Shown: piece after piece, positions 33,289 through 41,235 of the stretch
Numbering within the stretch: the stretch's first letter is position 1
How the letters are laid out: each line of letters starts with the position of its first letter
Assembly: GCA_023453025.1 (NCBI GenBank)
Contig: JAEXUD010000055.1
Coordinates: forward strand, 1-63,885
From: Bacillota bacterium
GTDB taxonomy: Bacteria; Bacillota; Clostridia; Tissierellales; Sedimentibacteraceae
DNA: 63,885 nucleotides
Direction of reading: 5' to 3'
The notes under the pieces: generated by a model
What the model was told of the DNA's origin: nothing
The model's input: only the letters and a program-made list of their open reading frames with translations
The model's database searches: none
Position numbers and translations under genes: made by a program

Positions 33289-34638
33289 GAAGCTATGAAT
33301 AGGAGCAGGGATTTTACCGCCTCTTGCTATAAACTCGTCGCTTGAGAATTTACTGACTGCCATAATAGGAGCTTTTCCCAACAATCCTCCGAAGTGAGCT
33401 GTATCCCCGATAGTTTTTCCGTACACCGGAATCAATCTTATTGCTGTAGTTTTTTGATTTATGACACCAATAGCACACTCATCAGCCATAATTGCCGATA
33501 TAGTGCTTGCTTTTGTATCACCCGGAATGGCAATCATATCCAGACCAACCGAGCAAACACAAGTCATGGCCTCTAATTTTTCAATATTTAATGATCCCTT
33601 GGAAACTGCATCAATCATACCTTCATCTTCGCTTACAGGAATAAATGCGCCGCTTAAACCTCCGACATTAGAGGAAGCCATAATACCTCCTTTTTTGACA
33701 GCATCATTCAATAAAGCCAGTGCTGCTGTTGTGCCATGAGCTCCGCAGCTTTCCAGGCCTATTTCTTCCAATATCCTGGCTACGCTGTCTCCGATATCTG
33801 CTGTAGGTGCTAAAGACAGGTCCATTATACCAAAAGGTATACCTAATCTGTTGGAAATTTCTCTAGCAACAATTTCACCGGCTCTTGTAAGCTTGAAAGA
33901 GGTTTTCTTAATTGTTTCGCATACTGTGGTAAAATCTTGTCCTCTCACTTGCTCTAATGCGTTTTTAACAACCCCCGGACCGCTTACTCCTACGCTTATG
34001 GAAGCTTCAGATTGTCCTGTTCCATAAAATGCTCCTGCCATAAAAGGGTTATCTTCCACAGCATTGGCAAATACAACCAGCTTTGCACAACCGATGCTGT
34101 TGTTATCTCTTGTAAGATAGGCAGTGTTCTTCACTATTTTTCCCATTAATCTTATGGCATCCATATTGATGCCGGCTTTAGTTGTAGCAACATTTACGGA
34201 AGAACATACTTTGTGAGTTGAAGCCAATGCTTCGGGAATTGAATTTATCAAATTTGTATCTCCCTTTGTAAAACCTGTTTGTACCAGAGCGGAAAAACCT
34301 CCAATAAAGTCTATCCCTGCCGTGTCAGCGGCCCTATCAAGAACTTCAGCAAATTTAACATAATCATTGTCATTGCAGGAGCCTGCAATTAATGAAACAG
34401 GGGTTACGGAAATCCTTTTGTTAATTATGGGTATACCAAATTCTTTTTCGGTTTTCTCAACGGTTTCAACAAAATGCTCAGACACTTTCGTTATTTTATC
34501 ATATATTTTATCTCTTGATTTTTTACCATCTGTGTCAGCACAGTCCAAAATAGAAATACCCATTGTAATTGTTCTTATGTCAAATTTCAGTTCGTCAACC
34601 ATTTTAATTGTTTCTAATATATTTTTAGAATTTATCAT
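33280..34638 (-). CDS. UPF0210 (PFL/DUF711) family protein
   Basis: A 452-residue UPF0210 protein, a large cytosolic family related to PFL-like enzymes, whose biochemical role is unknown. Hallmarks are the opening LETIKMVDELKFDIRTITMG, ISVTPVSLIAGSCND near 85, the GVSGPGVVKNALEQVRG stretch near 225 and AHFGGLLGKAPIMAV near the C-terminus. It follows the ACT-domain gene with about 20 bp between them; the pair is conserved together in many Firmicutes. Here both lie behind a glycine riboswitch, which ties the family to glycine or one-carbon physiology. CTTTTAATAAAAGGAGAAAG-type site precedes the ATG at 34638. Confidence 0.9.
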   Translation of the reverse strand: MINSKNILETIKMVDELKFDIRTITMGISILDCADTDGKKSRDKIYDKITKVSEHFVETVEKTEKEFGIPIINKRISVTPVSLIAGSCNDNDYVKFAEVLDRAADTAGIDFIGGFSALVQTGFTKGDTNLINSIPEALASTHKVCSSVNVATTKAGINMDAIRLMGKIVKNTAYLTRDNNSIGCAKLVVFANAVEDNPFMAGAFYGTGQSEASISVGVSGPGVVKNALEQVRGQDFTTVCETIKKTSFKLTRAGEIVAREISNRLGIPFGIMDLSLAPTADIGDSVARILEEIGLESCGAHGTTAALALLNDAVKKGGIMASSNVGGLSGAFIPVSEDEGMIDAVSKGSLNIEKLEAMTCVCSVGLDMIAIPGDTKASTISAIMADECAIGVINQKTTAIRLIPVYGKTIGDTAHFGGLLGKAPIMAVSKFSSDEFIARGGKIPAPIHSFKN

Positions 34639-34659
34639 ACTTTCTCCTTTTAATAAAAA

Positions 34660-34929
34660 TTATACCTCATACATTTTATCAAAAATATCTTCACGCTGTA
34701 TTCTGATACTCATACTCAAATCTATAGCTTTGTTGCTAAGTTGATTTTGCAAGTCGACAAATTCGACGTTCATTTCATCCAGGTCAACCAACATTATCAT
34801 TGTAAAATATTCTCTCATTACAGTCTGGTTAATATCTAATATATTTACGTTGCAATGTGATAAAAGTGTTGAAATGCCAGCAATTATGCCGATTTTATCT
34901 TTTCCTATGATTGTTATTATTCCTTTCAT
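34660..34929 (-). CDS. ACT domain protein (UPF0237)
   Basis: An 89-residue single ACT-domain protein of the UPF0237 family. KGIITIIGKDKIGIIAGIST and LDINQTVMREYFTMIMLVD are typical of the ACT fold's ligand-binding part, which in other proteins binds amino acids such as serine or glycine. Likely a small regulatory partner of the UPF0210 protein. The start at 34929 follows TTTGGAGGTTAC. First gene of a riboswitch-controlled operon on the minus strand. Confidence 0.9.
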   Translation of the reverse strand: MKGIITIIGKDKIGIIAGISTLLSHCNVNILDINQTVMREYFTMIMLVDLDEMNVEFVDLQNQLSNKAIDLSMSIRIQREDIFDKMYEV

Positions 34930-34957
34930 TGTAACCTCCAAATTAAAATAAATAAAA

Positions 34958-34984
34958 TAAAAAGAGACTAAGGAGTCTCTTTTA
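34958..34984 (-). terminator. Regulated terminator of the single glycine riboswitch
   Basis: Read on the minus strand, AAAAGAGACT-CCTT-AGTCTCTTTTT forms a 10-bp stem with a T run, between the aptamer and the ACT gene. Confidence 0.85.
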
Positions 34985-35013
34985 ACAACAAAAATAAAAA
35001 TACTATGTATTTT

Positions 35014-35112
35014 GTATCTCCGTTCTTTTACCTGAGAGTTTCATTACCTTTAGTAACTTTCCCCTTCGGTGCTCATAAGAGTCTCTCCAGAGTTATGTCC
35101 ATTGACGGTTGA
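35014..35112 (-). promoter_or_regulatory. Single-aptamer glycine riboswitch
   Basis: On the minus strand: ATAACTCTGGAGAGACTC, then GCACCGAAGGGGAAAG (forward 35056-35071) and CTCTCAGGTAAAAGAACGGAG (forward 35021-35040). These are the conserved elements of one glycine aptamer, resembling the second aptamer of the tandem form at 25200; no first aptamer is seen upstream (35113-35157). A terminator follows, as in an expression platform. It should control the ACT-UPF0210 pair; direction cannot be fixed from sequence. Confidence 0.93.
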
Positions 35113-35157
35113 TTAAAATCTTCTGCCAACTTCATCCATCATATTTTATTAGTGGTC

Positions 35158-35186
35158 AGTATATACTTTTTAATTATAAAAATCAA
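35158..35186 (-). promoter_or_regulatory. Sigma-A promoter of the ACT-UPF0210 unit
   Basis: On the minus strand TTGATT (forward 35186-35181), 17-bp spacer, TATACT (35163-35158). The -35 element is identical to that of the grd operon. The A/T-rich stretch 35187-35384 between this promoter and rpoN holds no other recognisable element. Confidence 0.75.
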
Positions 35187-35384
35187 GTAATATTTTATAT
35201 TTTTACATAAAATTCATTTAGCATATTTAAGAATTCTTTGATATAATATTATACTAAGAGTTAAAAAACAAAAGGGCATAATATATATTAAATCAGATAA
35301 AATATTTATATAATGTTAATAATATAATAAATATTGAAATTATAATAAATTTTGATATAATAGATATTAGCGAGGAGTGATATT

Positions 35385-36800
35385 ATGAAAATGGGTTTTG
35401 AATTAAACCTGTCCCAAACTCAAAAGCTTATAATGACACCTGAATTGAGACAAGCTATTCAAATTCTGCAATACAACAATGTAGAATTGATGGAGTTTAT
35501 AGATAAACAGCTGGAGGTAAATCCTTTTCTTGATTCTGCGGATAATAAAAATCAGGAATCTAATTCTGAAACTGAGCGTGAACAAGACAATAACTATGAA
35601 AAAAGTGACAGTAATGATGAAATCGATTGGAAGGAAATTACTGAAAAGTATGATGATCTAAGCTATAAAGCCTATGAAAGAAATTCCGATTCTGATGATA
35701 AACAATCCTTTGAAAGCTATACATCAAAAAAAATGTCATTGAAGGATCATCTTATGGTACAGCTTGGAGTTTCCGTTAAAACAAACAAAGAAAAAAGAAT
35801 GGGTGAATTTATAATTGAATCTCTTGACAAAAAAGGATACCTTGGGTGTTCCTTGCAGGATATAAGTCTTTTATTGAACGAAGATGTTGTCGAGGTGGAA
35901 AGAGTATTAAGGTTGATTCAAACATTTGATCCTTTGGGAGTAGGTGCGAGAAGCTTAAGCGAATGTCTTATGATACAGCTTAAGGAAAAAGGCATACAGG
36001 ATAAAAATGCTTATATTATAGCTGAACATTACTTAGAAGATATTGCTACCAACAAGGTTCAGAAAATAGCCAAAGAATTAAAAATAAGTGTGTCAAGAGT
36101 TCAAAGCATTTGTGACATAATTAAAATGTTGGAACCAAAACCATCAAGAGGTTTTATTGTGGATTCAGACAATATCAGATATATTGTGCCTGATGTTACA
36201 ATTGAAAAAATAAACAATGAGTATATTATTATAGTAAATGATAATAATCTTCCGACTCTTACAATAAGTAATTATTATAAAAGCATGATTAATAACCTTG
36301 ATGACAAGGAAGCAAACAAATTCCTTACAGATAAATTAAATTCATCCATGTGGCTGATTAAAAGCATTGAACAAAGAAGAATGACATTATACAAGGTAAC
36401 GGAATCGATTCTTAAATTTCAAAGAAAATTTTTTGATGAAGGAAAGACGGCTCTAAAGCCATTGGTACTTAAGGATGTAGCTGATGATATCGGAGTCCAT
36501 GAATCAACAGTAAGCAGAGCCACCAACGGCAAGTATGTTCAAACTCCAAGAGGTTTGTTTGAGCTTAAATATTTCTTTGCCAGCAGTATAAGTGAAGCAG
36601 ATGGTGATGGAATATCTTCTACCAGCGTCAAGACGCAAATACAAAAACTAATTAATAATGAAAATACTCAAAAACCATTAAGTGATCAGAAAATTGCAGA
36701 AATGTTAAGTGATGAGGGTATAAATATATCAAGAAGAACTGTAGCAAAATACAGGGACGAATTACGAATTCCGGCATCATCGATGAGGAGAAGATTTTGA
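35385..36800 (+). CDS. rpoN: RNA polymerase sigma-54 factor RpoN
   Basis: A 471-residue sigma-54. Region I begins LSQTQKLIMTPELRQAIQIL at residue 8 and contacts activators; an acidic region II follows (about 50-105), then the core-binding domain and the DNA-binding helix-turn-helix (DDIGVHESTVSRATNGKYVQTPRG near 360-383). The RpoN box is SRRTVAKYRDELRIP at the C-terminus. It would serve the -24/-12 promoter at 14310. Start supported by GCGAGGAGTGAT. It is followed by a terminator and is separate from the glycolytic operon. Confidence 0.96.
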   Translation: MKMGFELNLSQTQKLIMTPELRQAIQILQYNNVELMEFIDKQLEVNPFLDSADNKNQESNSETEREQDNNYEKSDSNDEIDWKEITEKYDDLSYKAYERNSDSDDKQSFESYTSKKMSLKDHLMVQLGVSVKTNKEKRMGEFIIESLDKKGYLGCSLQDISLLLNEDVVEVERVLRLIQTFDPLGVGARSLSECLMIQLKEKGIQDKNAYIIAEHYLEDIATNKVQKIAKELKISVSRVQSICDIIKMLEPKPSRGFIVDSDNIRYIVPDVTIEKINNEYIIIVNDNNLPTLTISNYYKSMINNLDDKEANKFLTDKLNSSMWLIKSIEQRRMTLYKVTESILKFQRKFFDEGKTALKPLVLKDVADDIGVHESTVSRATNGKYVQTPRGLFELKYFFASSISEADGDGISSTSVKTQIQKLINNENTQKPLSDQKIAEMLSDEGINISRRTVAKYRDELRIPASSMRRRF

Positions 36801-36813
36801 TAAACTAAAAGAA

Positions 36814-36846
36814 CGGGCGGTTATTAAGACTGCCCATATTTTTTTC
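36814..36846 (+). terminator. Rho-independent terminator of rpoN
   Basis: GGGCGGTTATTAAGACTGCCC stem-loop (with G-T pairs) and T run. Confidence 0.75.
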
Positions 36847-36991
36847 TATAATGCTGTACATTAATATTTTAGTATGATATAATCTTACTGTAAAACATAT
36901 ATATAGTCATGCTTTCAAATAGCATAACACATTTCTTGAAAACAAATCTTATTTTGTCAAATAAATAAATCCAAAAACTGAAAAAAGAGTA

Positions 36992-37019
36992 TTGCATTAA
37001 AAATTTTATATGATAAAAT
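36992..37019 (+). promoter_or_regulatory. Probable sigma-A promoter of the cggR-gap-pgk operon
   Basis: TTGCAT (36992-36997), 16-bp spacer, TAAAAT (37014-37019). The start site would fall at or just before the operator at 37027. Confidence 0.5.
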
Positions 37020-37026
37020 GAACTAA

Positions 37027-37060
37027 GGGACGTAAATTGTACATATGGGACACAAATAAT
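37027..37060 (+). promoter_or_regulatory. CggR operator (direct repeats)
   Basis: GGGACGTAAATTGTA (37027-37041) and GGGACACAAATAAT (37047-37060) place two GGGAC boxes exactly 20 bp apart, the arrangement of the Bacillus CggR operator, whose form is GGGAC-N6-TGT repeated. It lies just downstream of the promoter and 13 bp before cggR, so CggR would repress its own operon until fructose-1,6-bisphosphate accumulates. Confidence 0.8.
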
Positions 37061-37072
37061 CCCGGAGGTATT

Positions 37073-38098
37073 ATGAACATAAATAGAATACTAGAAATAC
37101 AAAATAAAATAGTTCCTGAAACTGTTGATTTATTAATGAAGAGATATGAAATTTTAAAAATTATCGCAGCTCTTCAGCCAATAGGCAGGAGAAACTTATC
37201 AGCAAAACTTGGAATTACAGAAAGAACCATGAGAACGGAAATTGATAAATTAAAAGAAATGGATTTAATCAATATTCAAAATGCAGGTGTATATTTGACC
37301 GAAACAGGTATAAACATGCTTTCAGAAATACATAATACATTTTATTACATAAAAAATTTATCTGAAATTGAATTAAAGCTCATGGAAAAACTAAAACTAA
37401 AAAGGGTAGCTGTAGTCTCAGGCGATGCCGAAAGGGATACTATAACATTTAATGATTTAGGGAAAAAAGCAGCTGAAATTGTTTTTGAACTTATAAAAAA
37501 CGATACAGTTCTTGGAATATCAGGCGGAACCACCATGGCCTGTGTTGTAAAGCAAATGAAAAGGAAAAAGACTATTAAAGACATTTTAGTGTTGCCTGCA
37601 AGAGGAGGCTTAAGCGAGGAATTAGAAATCCAAGCGAACACATTAGCGGCTAATTTAGCAGAAAAGCTTGATGCGCATTACAAGTTATTGCATATTCCTG
37701 ACAATCTTGATGAACAAGAGTTAAATGTCTTAAAAAACAATAAATTAATAAATGATGTTTTATCTGATATACAAAAAATCAATTTATTGGTATTCGGTCT
37801 TGGAAATGCAATGGATATGGCAATAAGAAGAAAATCAGATAAAAATGTATTTAAAAGAATAGAATCAGAGAATTTAACTGCTGAAGCATTTGGTTATTTC
37901 TTTGATAGAGAAGGAACTGTAAAAATGCAGACTAACTCTGTGGGAATAACATTAGAAAATTTTAAGATTATAAAAAATTCAGTAGGAGTTGCTGCAGGCA
38001 GTTCAAAAGCTGAAGCGATATATGCTATATCCAAATTTAATAATAATTTTATCCTTGTTACAGACGAAGCTGCTGCAATAAGGATATTAGAATTATAA
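37073..38098 (+). CDS. cggR: Central glycolytic genes regulator CggR (SorC family)
   Basis: A 341-residue repressor. N-terminal helix-turn-helix (about 25-85, LSAKLGITERTMRTEIDKL), then a SorC-type sugar-binding domain with GISGGTTMACVVKQM near 145, LPARGGLSEELEIQAN near 175 and the glycine-rich ANLAEKLDA segment. In Bacillus it responds to fructose-1,6-bisphosphate. The ATG at 37073 follows CCCGGAGG, the second operator repeat. It is the first gene of the triose-phosphate operon; the gapA gene starts 45 bp later. Confidence 0.94.
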   Translation: MNINRILEIQNKIVPETVDLLMKRYEILKIIAALQPIGRRNLSAKLGITERTMRTEIDKLKEMDLINIQNAGVYLTETGINMLSEIHNTFYYIKNLSEIELKLMEKLKLKRVAVVSGDAERDTITFNDLGKKAAEIVFELIKNDTVLGISGGTTMACVVKQMKRKKTIKDILVLPARGGLSEELEIQANTLAANLAEKLDAHYKLLHIPDNLDEQELNVLKNNKLINDVLSDIQKINLLVFGLGNAMDMAIRRKSDKNVFKRIESENLTAEAFGYFFDREGTVKMQTNSVGITLENFKIIKNSVGVAAGSSKAEAIYAISKFNNNFILVTDEAAAIRILEL

Positions 38099-38143
38099 AT
38101 ATAAAATAAAACTTAAATTATGTTTTTAAAATAGGAGGATTTT

Positions 38144-39148
38144 ATGATAAGAGTAGCAATTAACGGTTTTGGAAGAATAGGAAGATTGGCATTGAGATTG
38201 ATGGCTGAGGACAGCGAATTTAAGGTGGTGGCTATTAATACAAACTCAGATGCCGAAACATTAGCGTACTTATTGAAGTATGATTCAGCTCACGGTAATT
38301 TCATGACAGATAAAATTACATATAATGATAACATTTTAGACGTTAACGGAAATGAAATCATAACATCAAGAGTAAAAGAACCTGAAAACTGTAATTGGAA
38401 AGAGCTTGCCATTGACCTGGTCATAGACTGCACAGGTAAATTCAATGATGCTGAAAAAGCACAGGCACATATAAAAGCAGGAGCAAAAAAAGTATTATTA
38501 TCAGCACCCGGTAAAGGAAATATGAAAACAGTAGTATACAATGTTAATCATGATATACTTGACGGAACTGAAACTGTGATATCAGCTGCATCATGCACAA
38601 CAAACTGCCTTGCTCCGCTGGCTAAAGTTCTAAATGATGTTTTTGGAATTGAAAAGGGTCTGATGACAACAGTTCATGCTTATACAAATGATCAAAACAT
38701 TCATGATAACTCTCATAAAAGCGGGATAAAAGCAAGAAGAGGCCGCGCAGCAGCAGCTAATATAGTACCGTCATCAACAGGAGCAGCTAAAACAGTAGGA
38801 GTAGTCTTGCCTGAATTAAAAGGTAAGCTGGACGGTATCGCTCTTCGTGTTCCCACATTAACCGGATCGGTTGTAGATTTAACAGTAGAATTAAAAAAGA
38901 ATGTAACTGTAGAAGAAATAAATGCTGCTGTTAAGAATGCAGCTAACGAAACATTAGGATATACAGAAGATCCGATAGTATCAAGTGATGTAATCGGAAG
39001 CAGCTATGCAAGCTTATTTGATGCATTGTCAACTCAAATTCTTGAGGCTGACGGAAAGCAATTGGTTAAATTAATTACTTGGTATGACAATGAAATGTCA
39101 TTCACTAACCAGTTAGTAAGAGTTGCTAAATACTGGGGTTCAATGTAA
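38144..39148 (+). CDS. gapA: Glyceraldehyde-3-phosphate dehydrogenase (type I)
   Basis: A 334-residue NAD-dependent GAPDH of glycolysis. The NAD fold opens with INGFGRIGRLALRLM at residue 5, the catalytic cysteine is in SAASCTTNCLAPLAKVL near 149, and the downstream HAYTNDQNIHDNSHK and GVVLPELKGKLDGIALRVPT segments are typical. The protein is full length. It sits between cggR and pgk; a cluster of three hairpins in the 113-bp gap to pgk may be a processing site. Confidence 0.97.
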   Translation: MIRVAINGFGRIGRLALRLMAEDSEFKVVAINTNSDAETLAYLLKYDSAHGNFMTDKITYNDNILDVNGNEIITSRVKEPENCNWKELAIDLVIDCTGKFNDAEKAQAHIKAGAKKVLLSAPGKGNMKTVVYNVNHDILDGTETVISAASCTTNCLAPLAKVLNDVFGIEKGLMTTVHAYTNDQNIHDNSHKSGIKARRGRAAAANIVPSSTGAAKTVGVVLPELKGKLDGIALRVPTLTGSVVDLTVELKKNVTVEEINAAVKNAANETLGYTEDPIVSSDVIGSSYASLFDALSTQILEADGKQLVKLITWYDNEMSFTNQLVRVAKYWGSM

Positions 39149-39157
39149 GCAGATGCC

Positions 39158-39236
39158 CCAAATCTATGATTTGGTGACAGTCGCTTATGCTGGAAGCGAA
39201 ATAAAAAACAGGGGCGATAGAGTGATACTCTATTGC
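39158..39236. repeat. Three consecutive hairpins between gapA and pgk
   Basis: CCAAATC-TAT-GATTTGG (39158-39174), TCGCTT...AAGCGA (39181-39199) and GCGATAGAGT-GAT-ACTCTATTGC (39214-39236). None has a T run. Such structures around gapA in Bacillus are sites of mRNA processing that raise gapA levels over the rest; that role here is inference. Confidence 0.65.
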
Positions 39237-39261
39237 TCTCATATTGTTATTTGGAGGTCGT

Positions 39262-40467
39262 ATGAACAAGAAAACTTTAAAAGATATAAACTTTAACGGA
39301 AAAAGGGTCTTGGTAAGGTGCGATTTTAATGTACCATTAGACGAGAATAATAAAATTACAGATGACAACAGAATCAAAAGCTCACTTCCAACAATTAATT
39401 ATCTGCTGAATAACGGTGCTTCAGTAATTGTTATGTCACACCTTGGCAGACCAAAGGGAGAAGCAAACAAAAAATACTCACTGCTTCCTGTTGCAAAAAG
39501 ATTAAGCGAGTTATTAGGCAGGGAAGTTATATTTGAAGATTGTGATACAGTAGTTGATGAAAAAGTAATAAAATCAGCTTCGGAATTAAATCCGGGTGAT
39601 ATTATGCTTCTGCAAAATACAAGATTCAGAAAAGAAGAAGAAAAAAATGGAGAAGTATTTTCAAGGGAATTAGCCTCATTGGGTGATATATTTGTAAATG
39701 ATGCCTTTGGAACTGCACACAGGGCACATTCTTCAACTGCAGGTGTTTGCAGTTATCTTCCGTCAGCTGTCGGCTTCCTGGTAGAAAAAGAAATAGAAAT
39801 TATGGGCAATGCTCTTGAAAATCCAATAAGACCGCTTACGGCAATACTTGGAGGTGCAAAGGTATCCGACAAAATTGCGGTTATAGAAAATTTAATCAAT
39901 ATTGCAGACAATATATTAATTGGCGGTGGAATGGCATATACCTTTTTCAAGGCTATGGGATATTCAATCGGAACATCTTTATTAGAAGAAGACAAGGTTG
40001 AGTTTGCAAAGGTATTAATTAATAAAGCAAAAGCTAAAAATGTAAACTTGCTGCTTCCTGTTGACACAGTTGCAGCCAAAGAATTTAAAAATGATACGGA
40101 GTTCTGTACAACAGATTCGGATAATATACCGGAAGGCTTCATGGGGCTTGATATAGGCGATAAAACAATTGAAATGTTCGGTAAGGTTATCAATGAATCA
40201 AAGACAATAATATGGAACGGACCGCTTGGCGTGTTTGAAATGGATAATTTTGCAAAAGGTACAATTGCTATAGCTGAAAGTATAGCGAAAAATAGCAATG
40301 CTGTGTCTATAGTAGGCGGAGGAGACAGTGCTGCTGCAATTGAAAAATTTGGTCTTAAAGATAAAATTACTCATATATCCACAGGTGGAGGAGCTTCTCT
40401 GGAATTTTTAGAAGGGAAGGTTCTTCCGGGCATAGAAGCAGTTGATAATAAACAGGAGGAAAAATGA
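39262..40467 (+). CDS. pgk: Phosphoglycerate kinase
   Basis: A 401-residue enzyme making ATP and 3-phosphoglycerate from 1,3-bisphosphoglycerate. The N-domain start GKRVLVRCDFNVPLDENN is at residue 13, RPKGEANKKYSL near 62 and HSSTAGVCSYLP near 160, and the C-terminal nucleotide domain shows GGAKVSDKI near 200 and STGGGASLEFLEGK near 378. ATG 39262 has TTGGAGGTC upstream; an in-frame start at 39244 precedes that site. It overlaps tpiA by four bases. Confidence 0.97.
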   Translation: MNKKTLKDINFNGKRVLVRCDFNVPLDENNKITDDNRIKSSLPTINYLLNNGASVIVMSHLGRPKGEANKKYSLLPVAKRLSELLGREVIFEDCDTVVDEKVIKSASELNPGDIMLLQNTRFRKEEEKNGEVFSRELASLGDIFVNDAFGTAHRAHSSTAGVCSYLPSAVGFLVEKEIEIMGNALENPIRPLTAILGGAKVSDKIAVIENLINIADNILIGGGMAYTFFKAMGYSIGTSLLEEDKVEFAKVLINKAKAKNVNLLLPVDTVAAKEFKNDTEFCTTDSDNIPEGFMGLDIGDKTIEMFGKVINESKTIIWNGPLGVFEMDNFAKGTIAIAESIAKNSNAVSIVGGGDSAAAIEKFGLKDKITHISTGGGASLEFLEGKVLPGIEAVDNKQEEK

Positions 40468-41222
40468 GAAATACATTAATAGCCGGAAACTGGAAGATGA
40501 ATAATGACGTATATGAAAGCTTACAGTTGGTTGAAAGCTTGAAAAAATTAGCAGACAATTTCGATGAAAATGTTGACGTACTGGTTTGTCCTGCTTTTAC
40601 ATCATTGTATGCAGCTAAACAGGCATTAAATGGTACTAATATAAAATTAGGCGCACAAAATATGCATTTTAAAGCTAACGGTGCATACACAGGCGAAATA
40701 TCTCCGCTGATGCTTAAGAATATGGGTGTTGAATATGTTATTATAGGTCACTCGGAAAGAAGGCAATTTTTTAATGAAGTGGATGAAACTGTAAATAAAA
40801 AATTGATGTCAGCTATAGAGTATGATATAATTCCTATACTATGTGTAGGAGAAACACTGGAGCAAAGAAAAAATAAAAAAGAAAAAGAAACAGTTAAAAA
40901 TCAAATTGTCAGGGCATTTGAAAATATTGAACAGCTTGATGCTGAAAAAATAATTGTTGCTTATGAGCCAATCTGGGCAATAGGAACCGGAATTAATGCA
41001 ACTCATGAGCAGGCAAATGAAATGGCTTCATTTATAAGAACATGTATTTCTGAAATATATGACAAGGTATTGTCTGAGAAAATCATAATTCAATATGGCG
41101 GAAGTGTAAAGAGTGACAATGCCAAAGAAATATTGAGTCAAACAGATATTGATGGTGCATTAGTTGGTGGAGCAAGCTTAAATGCAGAAGAATTTTTAAA
41201 AATAATTAATTATGCTAAATAA
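40464..41222 (+). CDS. tpiA: Triose-phosphate isomerase
   Basis: A 252-residue (beta/alpha)8 isomerase. GNWKMNND carries the catalytic lysine near residue 13, VIIGHSERR contains the electrophilic histidine near 97, and AYEPIWAIGTG carries the catalytic glutamate near 168. It interconverts dihydroxyacetone phosphate and glyceraldehyde-3-phosphate. Its start codon overlaps the pgk stop (ATGA), so the two are translationally coupled. Confidence 0.97.
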   Translation: MRNTLIAGNWKMNNDVYESLQLVESLKKLADNFDENVDVLVCPAFTSLYAAKQALNGTNIKLGAQNMHFKANGAYTGEISPLMLKNMGVEYVIIGHSERRQFFNEVDETVNKKLMSAIEYDIIPILCVGETLEQRKNKKEKETVKNQIVRAFENIEQLDAEKIIVAYEPIWAIGTGINATHEQANEMASFIRTCISEIYDKVLSEKIIIQYGGSVKSDNAKEILSQTDIDGALVGGASLNAEEFLKIINYAK

Positions 41223-41235
41223 GGTAGGTCGAAAT

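Noticed and set aside
39753..40298. 181-residue antisense frame within pgk
   Set aside because: Shadow of the conserved pgk coding sequence.
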